Source: Microglena sp. YARC
Lineage: Eukaryota > Chlorophyta > Chlorophyceae > Chlamydomonadales > Chlamydomonadaceae
Direction: 5' to 3'
Assembly (NCBI GenBank): GCA_022414725.1
Contig: CM039462.1
Span: 47,514,685 to 47,578,684 of the forward strand
DNA length: 64,000 bases
A program made the position numbers and the translations under genes. The notes below the pieces were generated by a model that made no database searches, was not told the origin of the DNA, and was given only the letters and a program-made list of their open reading frames with translations. This document shows positions 44,886-59,335 of this stretch, one piece after another; positions within the stretch are counted from its first letter, which is position 1; every line of letters starts with the position of its first letter.

Positions 44886-47800
44886 CTTTTTTATACTTAT
44901 TAATTTGGCATTTAGCAAAGCTCACCCTCCATTGAAGCATCCCTTAGTTCTCGGATCATCACAGCTGACCAATTGTTGCTCACTAAGATCCTGCAGCCTG
45001 CCTGAGTACATGGCGTGGGCGCTCTCAACAGCTGCGGTCGCAACAAACGCCCAACAGCTGCCACAAGAGCCCTGGAAGTACATGAAGGCATATAGATGTA
45101 CATGAAGGTAAATATGGCGATACCATCAGCAGCAGTTGCAACAAACGCCCAACAGCTACCACAGGGTCCCTGGAAGTACATGAAGGTACATGAAGATACA
45201 TAGAGGTACATGAAGGTACATAGAGGTATATGAAGGTACATGAAGGTACATATGGCGATATCAACAGCAGCAGTTGCAACAAACGCCCAACAGCTACCAC
45301 AGGGTCCCTCTAAGTACATGAAGGTACATGAAGGTACATGAAGGTACATGAAGGTTCATGATTTACATATGGCGATATCAACATCAGCAGTTGCAACAAA
45401 CGCCCAATAGCGACCACAGGATCCATTGAAGTACATGAAGGTACTTGAAGGAACAAGAAGGTATATATGGCAAGATCAAGAACAGCAGGAGTACCAAACG
45501 CCCAACAGCTTCCACAAGAGCCCTGGAATTAAATGACAGTACATAAAGGTACATGAAGGTGCATAGAGGTACATAAAGGAACACAAAGGTATATATGGCA
45601 AGATCAAGAACAGCAGGAGTACCAAACGCCCAACAGCTTCCACAAGAGCCCTGGAAGTAAATGACAGTACATAAAGGTACACGAAGGTGCATAGAGGTAC
45701 ATGAAGGAACACAAAGGTATATATGGCAAGATCAAGAACAGCAGGAGTACCAAACGCCCAACAGCTTCCACAAGAGCCCTGGAAGTACATTAAGGTACAT
45801 AAAGGTACATAAAGGTACATGAAGGTATATCAAGGTATACATGGCAGTACCAACAGCAGCAGTTGCAACAAACGCCCAACAGCTAACACAAGAGCCCTGT
45901 AAGTACATGGAGGTACAAGAGCGTACATGAAGGTACAAGAAGGTACTCATCTCCATCCTCATTAAAACCTCACCTGATCCCTAGGAGGTCTGACAACGCC
46001 CAGGGAAGTCTAGTTCAAGCTGCGGCACATTTGGAGTCCAATAGAGCACCAGGATAATGCAACCCTCAACCTCAGCAGAAGCAGAAGCAACAGCAGCAAC
46101 AGCAGCAGCAGCAATAGAAAAGGCAGAATAGCAGCAGCAGCAGCAACAGCAGCTGCAGCAGCAGCAGCAGCAGATGCATGTCACCTAATCCCTAGGAGGT
46201 CGGACGACGCCAAGAGCAGTCCAGTTGAGAGACGAGGGACAGCTGGACATGAACAACCTAAGGCAAGAAGAGCCCTGATCATCCCAATCCCATCCCCATC
46301 TTCAACACCATCCTCATCAATATCTCACCTGATCCCTAGGAGGTCTAACAACACCAGGGCAGTCCAGTTGAGAAACCAGGGACAGCTGGACATGAACACC
46401 CTAAAGTACGAAGAGACTTGACCATCCCACCCCATCCCCCTCCCCATCCTCATGCCCATCCTCATCAATATCTCACCTGATCCCTAGGAGGTCTAACAAC
46501 ATACAGGGCAGTCCAGGTCAAGGCTGCGGCACATTTGGAGACCAATAGGGCAGCAGGAGAATGCAACTCTCACCCCCAGCAGCAGAGGCAGCAGCAACAA
46601 CGACAGCAACAGAAACAGCAGAAGTGGCAGCAGCAGTGGCTGTGGTTGCTGCAGCTGCTGCTGCTGTGGTTGCTGCAGCTGCTGTTGCTGTGGTTGCTGC
46701 TGCTGCGGCAGCGGTTGCTGCTGGTGCGTTTGCTGATCCAGTTGCTGCTGCTGTGGTTGCTGCTGGTGCGGTTGCTGTGGTTGCTGAATGCAACTCTCAC
46801 CCCCAGCAGCAAACGCAGCAGCAGCTGAAGGAGCAATATCTCACCTGATCCCTAGGAGGTCTGACAACCCCCAGGGCTGTTCAGTTCAGAGACGAGGGGC
46901 AGCTGGACATGTAAACCCTGAAGTACGAGACCAGACCATCCCCATCCTATCCCCATCCTCATCCACATCCTCATCCACATATACCCACCCTCGTCCCCAT
47001 ACCCACCCCCACCCCCATACCCACCCTCATCAATATATCACCTGATCCCTAGGAGGTCTGACAAAGTCCAGTCCAGTCCAGTTCAGAGACGAGGGGCAGC
47101 TGGACATGAACACCCTAAAGTACGAAGAGACTTGACCATCCCCCTCCTCACCCTCATGCCCATCCTGATCAATATATCACCTGATCCCTAGGAGGTCTGA
47201 CAAAACCCAGGGCGGTCAAGTTGACAGACGAGGGTCAGCTGAACATGTACACCCTGAAGGATGAAGAGCCCTGACCATAAACCCATCATTAATAACCCAT
47301 TACGTAAGAAAATAGCGTATACATGACCAGAAATAAGTAAGAAGAGACTAGACCATCCCTATCCCCATCCCCACCCCCATGCTCAATAATATATCACCCG
47401 ATCTCTAGGAGGTCTAACTACGCTCAGGGCAGTCCAGTTGAGAGACGAGGGACAGCTGGTATTGAACACCCCAAATCAAGAAGAGCCCTGACCATCCCCA
47501 TCCCTGCCCACCCCCATGACCATCCCCATCAATATACCACCTGATCTCTAGGTGGTCTGACAACACACAGGGCGTTACAGTTCAGGCAGTGGCACATTAA
47601 GAGTCCAATAGGGCACCAGGAGAATGCAACTCTCAGCATCAGCATCAGTGGCAGCAGCAGCAACAAGAGCAGCAACATAAAGAGCAGCAACATAAACATC
47701 AGAAGCAACAGCAGAAGAGGAAGCAGCAGCAACAGCAGCATCAGAAACAGCAGAAGTGAAAGCAGCAGCAGCAGCAGCAGCCACAGAAACAGCAGAAGTG

Positions 47801-50800
47801 AAAGCAGCAGCAACAGCAGCAACAGAAACAGCAGAAGTGAAAGCAGCAGCAACAGAAACAGCAGAAGTGACAGCAGCAGCAACAGCAGCAGCAGAAGGAG
47901 CAATATCTCACCTGATCCCTAGGAGGTCTGACAACACCCAGTCCAGTCCAGTTCAGAGACGAGGGGCAGCTGGACATGTACACCCCAAAGTACGGAACGA
48001 CTTGACCATCTCCATCCCCATCCCCACCCTCATGCCCATCCTCAACAATATATCACCTGATCCCTAGGAAGTCTGACAACTCCCAGGGAGTTTCAGTTCA
48101 GAGACAAGGGACGGCTGGACATGTACACCCGGATGTACAAAGAGACCTGACCATCCCCATCCCCACCCTCATGCCCACCCTCATCAATATCTCACCTGAT
48201 CCCTAGGAGGTCTGACAACACCCAGGGCTGTCCAGTTGGGAGACGAGGGGCAGCTGGACATGTACACCCTGAAGTAAGAAGAGCCCTGACCATAAACCCA
48301 TTATTTACAACCCATTAAGTAAGAAAGTAGAGTATACATGACCAGAAATAAGTAAGAAGAGCCCTGACCATAAACCCATTATTTACAACCCATTACGTAA
48401 GAAAGTAGAGTATACATGACCAGAAATAAGTAAGAAGAGCCCTGACCATCCCCCTCCCCACCCTCATGCCCATCCTCATCAATATATCACCTGATCCCTA
48501 GGAGGTATGACCAGACCCAGGGCTGTCCAGTTGAGAGAGGAGGGACAGCTGTTCATGTACACCCTGAAGTAAGAAGAGCCCTGACCATCCCCATCCCCAC
48601 CCATACACTCATCAATATCTCATCTGATCCCTAGGAGGTCTCACAACGCCCAGGGCAGTCTAGTTGAGATACGAGGGAGAGCTGGACATGTACACCCAAA
48701 AGTAAGAAGAGACTTGACCATCTTCGTCCCCATCCCCCTTCCCACCCTCATGCCCATCCTCATTAATATATCACCTGATCCCTAGGAGATCTGACAACAC
48801 CCAGTCCGGTCCAGTTCAGAGACGAGGGGCGGCTGGACATGTACACCCTTAAGTACGAAGAGACTTGACCATCTCCGTCCTATCCTCATCCTCATCCTCA
48901 CATCTCCATCCTCATCCCCAAATATCCATCCCTATCCCCATCCCCAACCCCACCCTCATCCCCACACCTCACCTGATCCCTAGGAGGTCTGACAACGCCC
49001 AGGGCTGTCCAGTTGAGAGACGAGGGGCAGCTGGACATCAACACCATAAAGTAAGATGAGACCTGACCATCACCATCCCCACCATCATCACCATCCTCAA
49101 TAATATCTCACCTGATCCCTAGGAGGTCTGACAACACCCAGGGCTGTCCAGTTGAGAGACGAGGGGCAGCTGGACATGACCCCAAAGTAGGAAGAGCCTT
49201 CTCTGATCCGTCTACTGTTTGCTTTCAACTTTAGACCTGCACAATTGCGGAAATACTGTACTGGCTGACAACCAAATCAGTGACAGCTCACAAGACCAAT
49301 GTCAACACACTTGACCAATGTCAGCACACAAGACCAATGTCAACACACAAGACCAATGTCAACACACAAGACAAGCACAAGGGGTGCAATACATGGTTCT
49401 GTTTGCTGTTTCTTTTGCGTTTGTGTGAGTGTGTGGGTGGGAGGTTTGGGTGGTCGGTGTGTGTGTGTTTGGGTGTGGATGTGGGTGTTTGTGTGGGTGT
49501 GGGTGGTTTGGGTGTGTGTTTTTGTGGTTTGGGTGTGTGTTTGTGGTTGTGAGGTTGTTTGACCTGCACAAGGGCCAAAGCACATGTATGCATGGCACTG
49601 TCTAATGTTTCTGTTTTGTGGGTGTGGGTGTGGGTGTGGGTGTAGATGGTTTGAGTGGGTGGTGTGTGTGTGTTTGTGTGGTTGTTTGACAAGCACAAGG
49701 GCCCCAAAACAAGTATGCATGGTACCCTCTAATGTTTTTGGGGGTGTGTGTGGGTGGTTTGGGTGGTGTGTGGTGTGTGTGTGTGTTTGTGTGGGTGTGA
49801 GTGTGGGTGTGGGTGTGGATGGTTTGAGTGGGTGGTGTGCGTGGTTGTGTGGTTGTTTGACATGCACAAGGTCCCCAAAACAAGTATGCATGGTACTCTC
49901 TAATGTTTTTGGGGTGTGTGTGGGTGGTTTGGGTGTGGTGTGTGTGTGTGTGTGTGTGTTTGTGTGGGTGTGAGTGTGGGTGTGGGTGTGGATGGTTTGA
50001 GTGGGTGGTGTGTGTGTTTGTGTGGTTGTTTGACATGCACAAGGTCCCCAAAACAAGTATGCATGGTACTCTCTAATGTTTTTGGGGTGTGTGTGGGTGG
50101 TTTGGGTGGGTGGTGTGTGAGTGTTTGTGTGGGTGTGAGTGTGGGTGTGGGTGTGGATGGTTTGAGTGGGTGGTGTGTGTGTTTGTGTGGTTGTTTGACA
50201 AGCACAAGGGCCCCAAAACAAGTATGCATGGTACTCTCTAATGTTTTTGGGGTGTGTGTGGGTGGTTTGGGTGGGTGGTGTGTGTGTGTGTGTGTTTGTG
50301 TGGGTGTGAGTGTGGGTGTGGGTGTGGATGGTTTGAGTGGGTGGTGTGTGTGGTTGTGTGGTTGTTTGACATGCACAAGGTCCCCAAAACAAGTATGCAT
50401 GGTACTCTCTAATGTGTTTGGGGTGTGTGTGGGTGGTTTGGGTGTGTGGTGTGTGTGTGTTTGTGTGTGTGTTTGTGTGGGTGTGAGTGTGGGTGTGGGT
50501 GTGGATGGTTTGAGTGGGTGGTGTGTGTGTTTGTGTGGTTGTTTGACATGCACAAGGTCCCCAAAACAAGTATGCATGGTACTCTCTAATGTTTTTGGGG
50601 TGTGTGTGGGTGGTTTGGGTGTGTGGTGTGTGTGTGTTTGTGTGTGTGTTTGTGTGGGTATGAGTGTGGGTGTGGATGGTTTGAGTGGGTGGTGTGTGTG
50701 TTTGTGTGGTTGTTTGACATGCACAAGGTCCCCAAAACAAGTATGCATGGTACTCTCTAATGTTTTTGGGGTGTGTGTGGGTGGTTTGGGTGGGTGGTGT

Positions 50801-53800
50801 GTGTGTGTTTGTGTGGGTGTGAGTGTGGGTGTGGGTGTGGGTGTGGATGGTTTGAGTGGGTGGTGTGTGTGTTTGTGTGGTTGTTTGACATGCACAAGGT
50901 CCCCAAAACAAGTATGCATGGTACTCTCTAATGTTTTTGGGGTGTGTGTGGGTGGTTTGGGTGGGTGGTGTGTGTGTGTTTGTGTGGGTGTGAGTGTGGG
51001 TGTGGGTGTGGGTGTGGATGGTTTGAGTGGGTGGTGTGTGTGTTTGTGTGGTTGTTTGACATGCACAAGAGCCCCAAAACAAGTATGCATGGTACTCTCT
51101 AATGTTTTTGGGGGGGGTGTGGGTGGTTTGGGTGGGTGGTGTGGTGTGGGTGTGTGTTTGTGTGGGTGTGGGTGGTTTGGGTGTGTGTTTGTGCTTGTGA
51201 GGTTGTTTGACCTGCACAAGGGCCCCAATACATGCATGCATGGTACTGTCTACTGTTTCTGTTTTGTTTGTGTGGGTGTGAGTGGTTTGGGTGGGTGGTG
51301 TGTGTGTATTGGTGTGGGTGTGGGTGGTTTGGTTCGGTGTGTGTGTATTGGTGTGGGTGTGGGTGGTTTGGTTCGGTGTGTGTGTATTGGTGTGGGTGTG
51401 GGTGGTTTGGGTCGGTGTGGGTGTGTATTGGTGTGGGTGTGGGTGGTTTGGGTCGGTGTGCCTGTGTTGGTGTGGTTGTTTGACCTGCACAAGGGTTCCA
51501 ATACATGCATGCATGGTACTGTCTGCTGTTTCTGTGTTGGGGTGCGCATATCAGCTTCCACCTAGCGCCATCATATTGCCTATTTGGCCAACCCCTGGAC
51601 TGCACCAACACCAACACCAACACCAACTCAACCAACACCAACAATTAACAACAGCAACAACAGCAACAACAGCAACAACAACAACAACAACGATGGTACC
51701 ATTTGCTATTACTTGCTAATGTGAACAGGTTATATTTTATTTCCTTTGCATAATATATTTGTGTAATAAAAATAAAATATAAAAATACAGGTTTGTATAT
51801 CATACATATATTCGGAGGTCACTATACATATATTTGTATACATTTGTTTTTAAAAGAAAATCCTGTTGTTCATGTATAATACATGTATTGGATACCTATG
51901 TTTTTAAAAAGACAATCCAGGTGTGTAAATATATAATTGTATATACATTGTATGTAAGAAGACAATCTAGGTTCATATATATAAAATATATGATGTATAC
52001 AATATATATCATCTTCTATGTAGGGCGTTTCGTAGACAAAAGTGACCTCAAATCGGGACCAGCTCCGGGAATATAATTCATCTAATCCTGATCCGAGGGG
52101 GGGGCAAGGAAAAAGATTTCGTACCGCACGTTCGATATGGATAGAGAACCGCGAGCAATAGTCGATACAAAAAAAATCATGTCGATACACCCACGGGGCG
52201 GCCGAGATACGAGGGGGGGGGGGTGGGGTGGGGGGGGGGGGTCCGACCGTTTTCCCAATTTTATTTGTACCTCGTGTAACTTTCTTGCCAGTGCGAATTT
52301 TTGAGCGTGACGTACACCATTGAGAAGGTCTCGACGAGAGGAGTACAAATCTGAAGTCGTTAGTTAGTGACACCAAGGGTGTAATTGGTGAATCTCCCTG
52401 GAAGGTACATCCAGGCTGGACGCCAGGCTGGACGTCACCCAGACCTTCGCGTCCAGCTTGGAACGAGCGGCAGTTGGGCGGAAAAAAGGGCGCGCGCAAC
52501 GCGTTCTGAATTCCGGCCCCCTAACCGTACGAAGTTCCTAAAGCAGTCGAGCCTGGGGTCGAGCACTCGAGCCCCCCACCCCACCCCACCCCACCCCCCT
52601 CCCCCCCACCCCCCACCCCAAAACACACACACCACCCGAGCCGACCATCAGGCTCCAGAATACAAGTTGAGTAGATCAAGCCATGATAATGATGATGATT
52701 AAGATAAAAAGACAGATAAAAAACGCCTTCAATCGATTTTCGTGAACTTCTCCTAGGGCACGGACGACTGCTGAGCGCCCAAGAAAGTTGTAAAAATACT
52801 AAAATCTAAATAACTTTGTCCAAACTTGATATTTATAAATTTTGGTTGTATGGTTGGAAAGGCCTTGCCGAGATGATGCTCATGGACCCCCCTTTCACTA
52901 TGTAATACTGTCTGGGTGTCTAGATATGAGGTCTCAAAGAGGGGGGAGGGGTGTGTGTGTGGGGGGGGGGGGTCCCCCGGGGTCAAAATAACAACTTTCG
53001 AACGTGTGGTCAGCCAACTTTATTCCTGCCCCCCCTCGTCCTGATCTGATCATAAAATATTTTCGAGGGGGAAAAAAAACTTTTTGGACCCGAATTGATC
53101 TGAAGGACAGCCAAATGACCATAAAACTGGTGAAAATCAAAAGTGCCGAGATTTGATCAGAAAAAATTGGGGCATAAATTTTGCATAAGTATGGGGATAT
53201 CCGATATTACCGGTAATGCAAATTCAAAACTCCGCCAGCAAAACCGAGTTATTTAATTATATACATTTCAAAAACTCGCCAGCAAACTGAGTATTTAATT
53301 ATATAAATTCAAACTCACCAGCAAACCGAGTATTTAATTATGCAAATTCAAACTCGCCAGCAAACCGAGTATTTAATTATGCAAAATTTTCCAAACTCGC
53401 CAGCAAACCCGAGTATTTAATTATGCAAATTCAAACTCGCCAAGCAAAACCGAGTATTTAGTTATACAAAATTCAAACTCACCAGCAAACCGAGTGTTTC
53501 CTTTTCCTTTTTGCATCAAACGTCGAACCCTCTTGTTGGGCTGATGGACCTGCCGTATCGCTATTTCCAGTCATAGTCATCTAGGCACACCAGGGGGGAA
53601 GGGGGGGGGGGTAGGCGATGGGGGGGGGGAGGGGGGAGGGTTTGAGGGGGGGGGGGAGTTGGGGTTGGGGATGGGGATGGGGATGGGGGGAGTTGGGGTT
53701 GGGGATGGAGATGGTGGGGGATGGGGATGGGGATGGGGATGGGGATGGGATGGGGATGGGGATGGGGGATGGGGAGGAGTTAGGATGGCGAGGGAGTTGG

Positions 53801-56800
53801 GGTTGGGGATGGGGGGAAGGGGGGGGGGGGGGAGGGGGAGAGGGGGTTGGGGTTGGAGAAGGGGGGGGAAGGGGGGTGGGGGGGGGAGGGTTGGAGTTGG
53901 GATGGGGATTCGGATGGGATTGGGATGGGGTGGTAGGGGTGGTGGTGGGTCGATCTGGCCTGGGGTGGGATAGGGAGAATGAGGTTAGGTTGGGGTGGGG
54001 GGCAGTGGGGAGGGGGGAGAGCACTAAGAAGAGGGTGGCAGCAATCATACAAGGGCGGTAGGAGGGGGGGAGGAGTTGGGTGTGGGAATTAGGTTGGGGG
54101 GAAGGGTCGATTGGGGTTGGGGCGTTTGGAGGGGAGGGACCCGGCCGATTGGGTTGGGTTGGCGGTGTTGGGGTTGGGGACAGCGGTCGATTGGGGTTGG
54201 GGGGGAGGGTCGATTGGGGTTGGGGTTGGGGGGGAGGGTCGATTTGGAAGCTTGGGGTTGGGGTTGGGGGGAGGGTCGATTTGAGATTTGGGTGGAGGGT
54301 AGGTTGGGGTGGGGGGCAGTCGATTGGGTTGGGGTTTGGGGGAGGTCGATTGGGGTTGGGGTGGGGGGGGAGGTCGATTGGGGTTTGGGTAGGGGGAGAT
54401 AGGAGGTTAGGGTGGTTGGGGAGGAGGGTCGATTGGGTTGGGTTGGGGGGAGTGTCGATTGGGCTGGGTTGGAGGGGGGAGGTCGATTGGGGCTGGGGTT
54501 GAGGTTGGGGGTTGGGGTTGAGGTTGGGGTTGGGGGGGAGGGTCGATTGGGGTTGGGGTTGAGGTTGGGGTTGGGGTTGCGGTTGAGGTTCGGGGGGGAG
54601 GGTCGATTGGGGATGGGGTTGAGGTTGGGGGAGGGTCGATTGGGGTTGGGTTGGGTTGGGGTTGGGGTTGGGCCGTTGGGGTTGGGTTGGGTTGAGGTTG
54701 AGGTTGAGGTTGGGGTTGGTGTTGGGCTAGGGGAAGGTCGATTGGGTTTGGGGTTGAGGTTGGGGTTGGGGGGGGGAGGGTAGATTGGGGTTGGGGTTGA
54801 GGTTGGGGTTGGGGTGGAGGGTCAATTGGGGTTGGGGTTGAGGTTGGGGTTGGGCTTGGTTGAGGTTGGTGTTTGGTGGGGAGGGTTGGATTGGGGTTGG
54901 GGTTGAGGTTGGGTTCGGGGTTGAGGTTGGGGGGAGGGTTGATTGGGGTTGGGGTTGAGGTTGGGGTTGGTTGGGATTGGGGTTTGGGTTGAGGTTGGTG
55001 TTGGGGGGAGGGTCGATTGGGTTGGGGTTGAGGTGGGGTTGGGTTGGGGTTGAGGTGGGGGGGAGGTCGATTGGGGTTGGGGTTGAGGTTGGGGTTGGGG
55101 TTTGAGGTTGAGGTTGGGGGGGGAGGGTCGATTGGGGTTGGAGTTGAGGTTGGGGTTTTGGGTTGGCGGTTGGGGTTGAGGTTGAGGTGGGGTTGGGGTT
55201 GGGGTTGGGGTTGGGGTTGGGTTGGAGTTTAGCGTTGTGTTTGGTGTGTGTGGGGGGGGCAAGTATCAACACCAAGCACCAACCAAGAGCATTGGAAGGT
55301 AGGTAGCGTTGCCATTGGGAGCTGGTTGGTTGGCTGTTAGGTTGCACTAGGAACTGGTATTGCCATGTATGGGGTGTGGTGTGTGGGTGTGATGTGTCGA
55401 TGGGTGTCAGTGTGTGTGGGTGTATTGTGGTGTGGGTGTGGGTGTGGGTGGGTGTGGGTGGGTGGGTGGGTGTGGGTTTATGTGGGTGTGGGTGTGTGGG
55501 TGTGGGTCGTGGTGTCTGGGGGGGGGGGGGGGGAGTATCAGCACCAAGCGCTGACCAAGAACATGGACGTGGTAGGTAGTGATGTCATTGGAAGCTGGTT
55601 GATTGGTTGTTGGGGTGCACTAGGAACTAGTATTGCCATGTATTGGGTTCGGCAATGGGATGCACAAATGGATGGGTGAGCGGGCATCAGTGATTTATTT
55701 AAGGATTTGGTCACTAACTTAAATAATCGTGCTGCACGATTCCCAGGTCTGGAGTTTGAGGAGATGGAAACATTAATAATCGCTCAGCGTGCAAAACAAC
55801 GATTAATCGTGCCTAAAAAATCACTGCCGGGCATATGCCGGATAAGAAGATCCACCCTTTGCATTGTGCTCTGCACCGATGGCCTGGGTGCTAAACTCTA
55901 CATGGTGCGCAGCCCAAACTGATGCAGTGCTGGATGAGAGGGCCGATACTCACTACCTACCCAATAAGAAGCACCATCATTTGCATTGTGCTCTGCACCG
56001 ATGGCCTGGGTGCTAAACACTACATGGTGCGCAGCCCAAACTGATGCAGTGCTGGATGAGAGGGCCAATACTCACTACCTACCCAATTAGAAGCACCATC
56101 ATTTGCATTGTGCTCTGCACCGATGGCCTGGGTGCTAAACACTACATGGTGCGCAGCCCAAACTGATGCAGTGCTGGATGAGAGGGCCATTACTCACTAC
56201 CTACCCAATAAGAAGCACCATCATTTGCATTGTGCTTTGCAACAATGGCTAGACGCTCCTTCCATATATTTAATGCTTCATTCTTCTCCTGCTCTCAAGG
56301 TGGGGGTGGGGATTACAAGATGAGTGGGGGTCGGCTGTGTTTATATAATATTAGTGAATAAATAATATTATATAATATTATATCATATTAGTCGGACGAG
56401 CCGTCTCACCAGAATTTTGAATATATTTGAAAAACTAATATTATTGTGACACTATATAATAATATTAGATAATGTTAGTTTTTCAGACACTAATATTAGT
56501 TGCCGTTCCCTACAGGTGAGGGTAAACACCCTATATTTTGCACCGCCCTATATTTTGCGAAAATGGCTAGAAAATGGGGGAGAAGGGTTTAGGGGCTCAA
56601 GCTATGTTGCAGAAACATTTATAATTTTCAATTCCAAGTGTGTCTTATTCTTCTGCTCTCAAGATGGGGGTGGGGGTGATATTACAGGGGCTCATGCTAT
56701 ACTCCAGAAAAATGCATAGTTTTTCAAGTTCAAGTTCAAGTTCACGTTCAAGTTTGAATTCTTGTTCTGCTCTCAAGATGGGGGTGAGGATTACAGGTGA

Positions 56801-58859
56801 GGGGAAACACCCTATATTTTGCACAGCCCTGTATTTTGCCACAGGGGCTAGAGGATGGGGGAGAAGGGTTTAGGGGCTCGTGCTATGTTGCAGAAACATT
56901 TATAATTTTCAAGTTCAAGTGTGTCTTATTCTTCTGCTCTCAAGATGGGGGTGACGATTACAGGTGAGGGGAAGCACCCTATATTTTTCACCACCCTATG
57001 TTTTGCCACAATGGATCATGATGGGGGTGAGGGTTACAGGGGAAACACCCTATATTTTTCACCACCCTATGTTTTGCCACAATGGATCATGATGGGGGTG
57101 AGGGTTGCAGGGGAAACACCCTATATTTTTCACCACCCTATGTTTTGCCACAATGGATCATGATGGGGGTGTGGGTTACAGGGTCTCATGCAATATTGCA
57201 GAAACATGTATGTTTTAAAGTTCAAGTTTGAATTCTTCACCTGCTCTCAAGATGGGGGTGAAGGTGATATTACAGGGGCTCATGCTATATTGCAGAAACA
57301 TTTGTTGTTTTTTTGGGTTACAGGGGAAGCACCTTATATTTTGCAGCACCCTATATTTTGCAGCACCCTATATTTTGCAGCACCCTATATTTTGCCACAA
57401 TGGCTGGACGCCCCATACATACATCGAATGCTTCATTCTTCTACTACTGTCAAGATAGGGTGAGGGTTACAGGGGAGGCACCCTATATTTTGCCACAATG
57501 ACTGGACGCTCCATCCATGCATTGAATGCTTCATTATTCTACTGCTCTCACGGTGGGGGTGGGGGATATATAACAAGGGCTAATGCTACATGCCAGCACC
57601 ATTTGTTATTTGCAAGTTCAAGTTTATATATTCAAATTTAAGTATTCAATTTAAGTTAACAAGTTCAAGTTTGTATATTTCTCCTGCTCTCACGGTGGGG
57701 GTGGGGGATATATAACAAGGGCTAATGCTACATGCCAGCACCATTTGTTATTTGCAAGTTCAAGTTTATATATTCAAATTTAAGTATTCAATTTAAGTTA
57801 ACAAGTTCAAGTTTGTATATTTCTCCTGCTCTCACGATGGGGGTGGGGGATATATTACAAGGGCTCGTGCTATAATGCAGCACCATTTGTTATTTGCAAG
57901 TTCAAGTTTATTTATTCAAATTGAAGTATTCAATTTAAGTTAACAAGTTCACGTTTGTATATTTCTCCTGCTCTCACGATGGGGGTGGGGGATATATTAC
58001 AAGGGCTAATGCTACAATGCAGCAACATTTGTTATTTGCAAGTTCAAGTTTATATATTCAAATTTAAGTGTTCAATTTAAGTTAACAAGTTCACGTTTGT
58101 ATATTTCTCCTGCTCTCACGATGGGGGTGGGGGATATATTACAAGGGCTAATGCTACATGCACAGTTTGTTATGATGCACAGTTTGTTATGATGCACAGT
58201 TTGTTATGATGCACAGTTTGTTATGATGCACAGTTTGTCATGATGCACAGTTTGTTATGATGCACAGTTTGTTATTGATATATTACAAGGGCTAATGCTA
58301 CATGCCAGCACAGTTTGTTATTTGCAAGTTTAAGTTTGTATACTGTCGACGATTAAATGCATGAAGGCTCCATTCTTCTCTTGCTATCTCAATGGGGTTG
58401 CAGTACTCTCTTGCTATCTCAATGGGGTTGCAGTACTCTCTTGCTATCTCAATGGGGTTGCAGTACAAACACATACACACACAGAAACACGCACACCCAT
58501 ACACTCCCATACACACACAGAAACACACACACACACACACTCCTGCTCTCTCGATGGGGGTGAGGGTAATAGGGTAAAACATTATATATTTTGCTGCACC
58601 ATTTATCCTGCATTACCAGCTATTGTGAATCACCAACTCACTTGTATCACCTTTTATCGAATTATGCAATGTTAAGTTTGTATTCTGCGTGCGGTTAGGC
58701 TCATGGAGGCATATGGAACCATGTAACAATTTAATTTAATTCAACACACTGCAACACAGTTCAATTAAATTAAAGGAAACTCCAATCCATAGCATTCTTA
58801 AGGTTAGGCTCACATATTTGTACTCATGCACTTTGTTTGTGTTCTCTCCCCCCCCCCCC

Positions 58860-58938
<79 letters not shown>

Positions 58939-58944
58939 CCCCCT

Positions 58945-58985
<41 letters not shown>

Positions 58986-59299
58986 CACACACACACCCCA
59001 CCACCACCACACACAACCCCCCCAACACACCCCAACACATCACCACAGACCACCACATCACCCCACCACCACAGGCTGTCCTTGATTCCAGACTTACCTG
59101 TTTGCTATCGTACAAATGTTGTGGTCCCGCCCCCCCCCCCCCACACACACACACACACACACGCACACACACATACACACACACACACACCACACACACC
59201 ACACCACAAGTGGCATGGACTGGCTGTCCTTGATTCCAGACTCACCTGTTTGCTATCGTACTCTTTGTTGTGGTGCTGGCCCCTACCCCAACCCCCCAT

Positions 59300-59335
<36 letters not shown>

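Larger units (their letters stand above)
45974..49169 (-). repeat. 17-copy array of the 58-nt peptidase exon 5
   Basis: Whole-exon copies with acceptor (tccag) and donor (gtgag) start at 49112, 48973, 48775, 48624, 48491, 48196, 48057, 47912, 47541, 47398, 47181, 47042, 46845, 46477, 46329, 46185 and 45974. The consensus reads [19 protein letters not shown], the start of the mature enzyme through the oxyanion Gln. Seven copies are dead: those at 48624, 48057, 47181, 46845, 46185 and 45974 have stops, and the one at 46329 has a base deletion. Ten read through, with changes such as T-to-G codons giving [10 protein letters not shown], a Cys-rich HCLNCNALC version and a Gln-to-Arg version. The exon enters in phase 2 and leaves in phase 0, and 58 is not a multiple of three, so exactly one copy keeps the frame. 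Confidence 0.93.

Noticed and set aside
49340..51565. Open frames of 724 and 549 codons on opposite strands
   Set aside because: Thr/His/Pro and Cys/Val/Gly repeats from GT-rich filler plus copies of the exon 4 edge; no domain, and both strands are open because of repeat structure.
52435..54052. Pro- and Gly-rich frames on both strands
   Set aside because: Low-complexity G/C tracts; no motif.
54070..55245. Telomere repeat
   Set aside because: ggggttgaggtt-type units are irregular and internal, and do not match a known simple telomere motif consistently.
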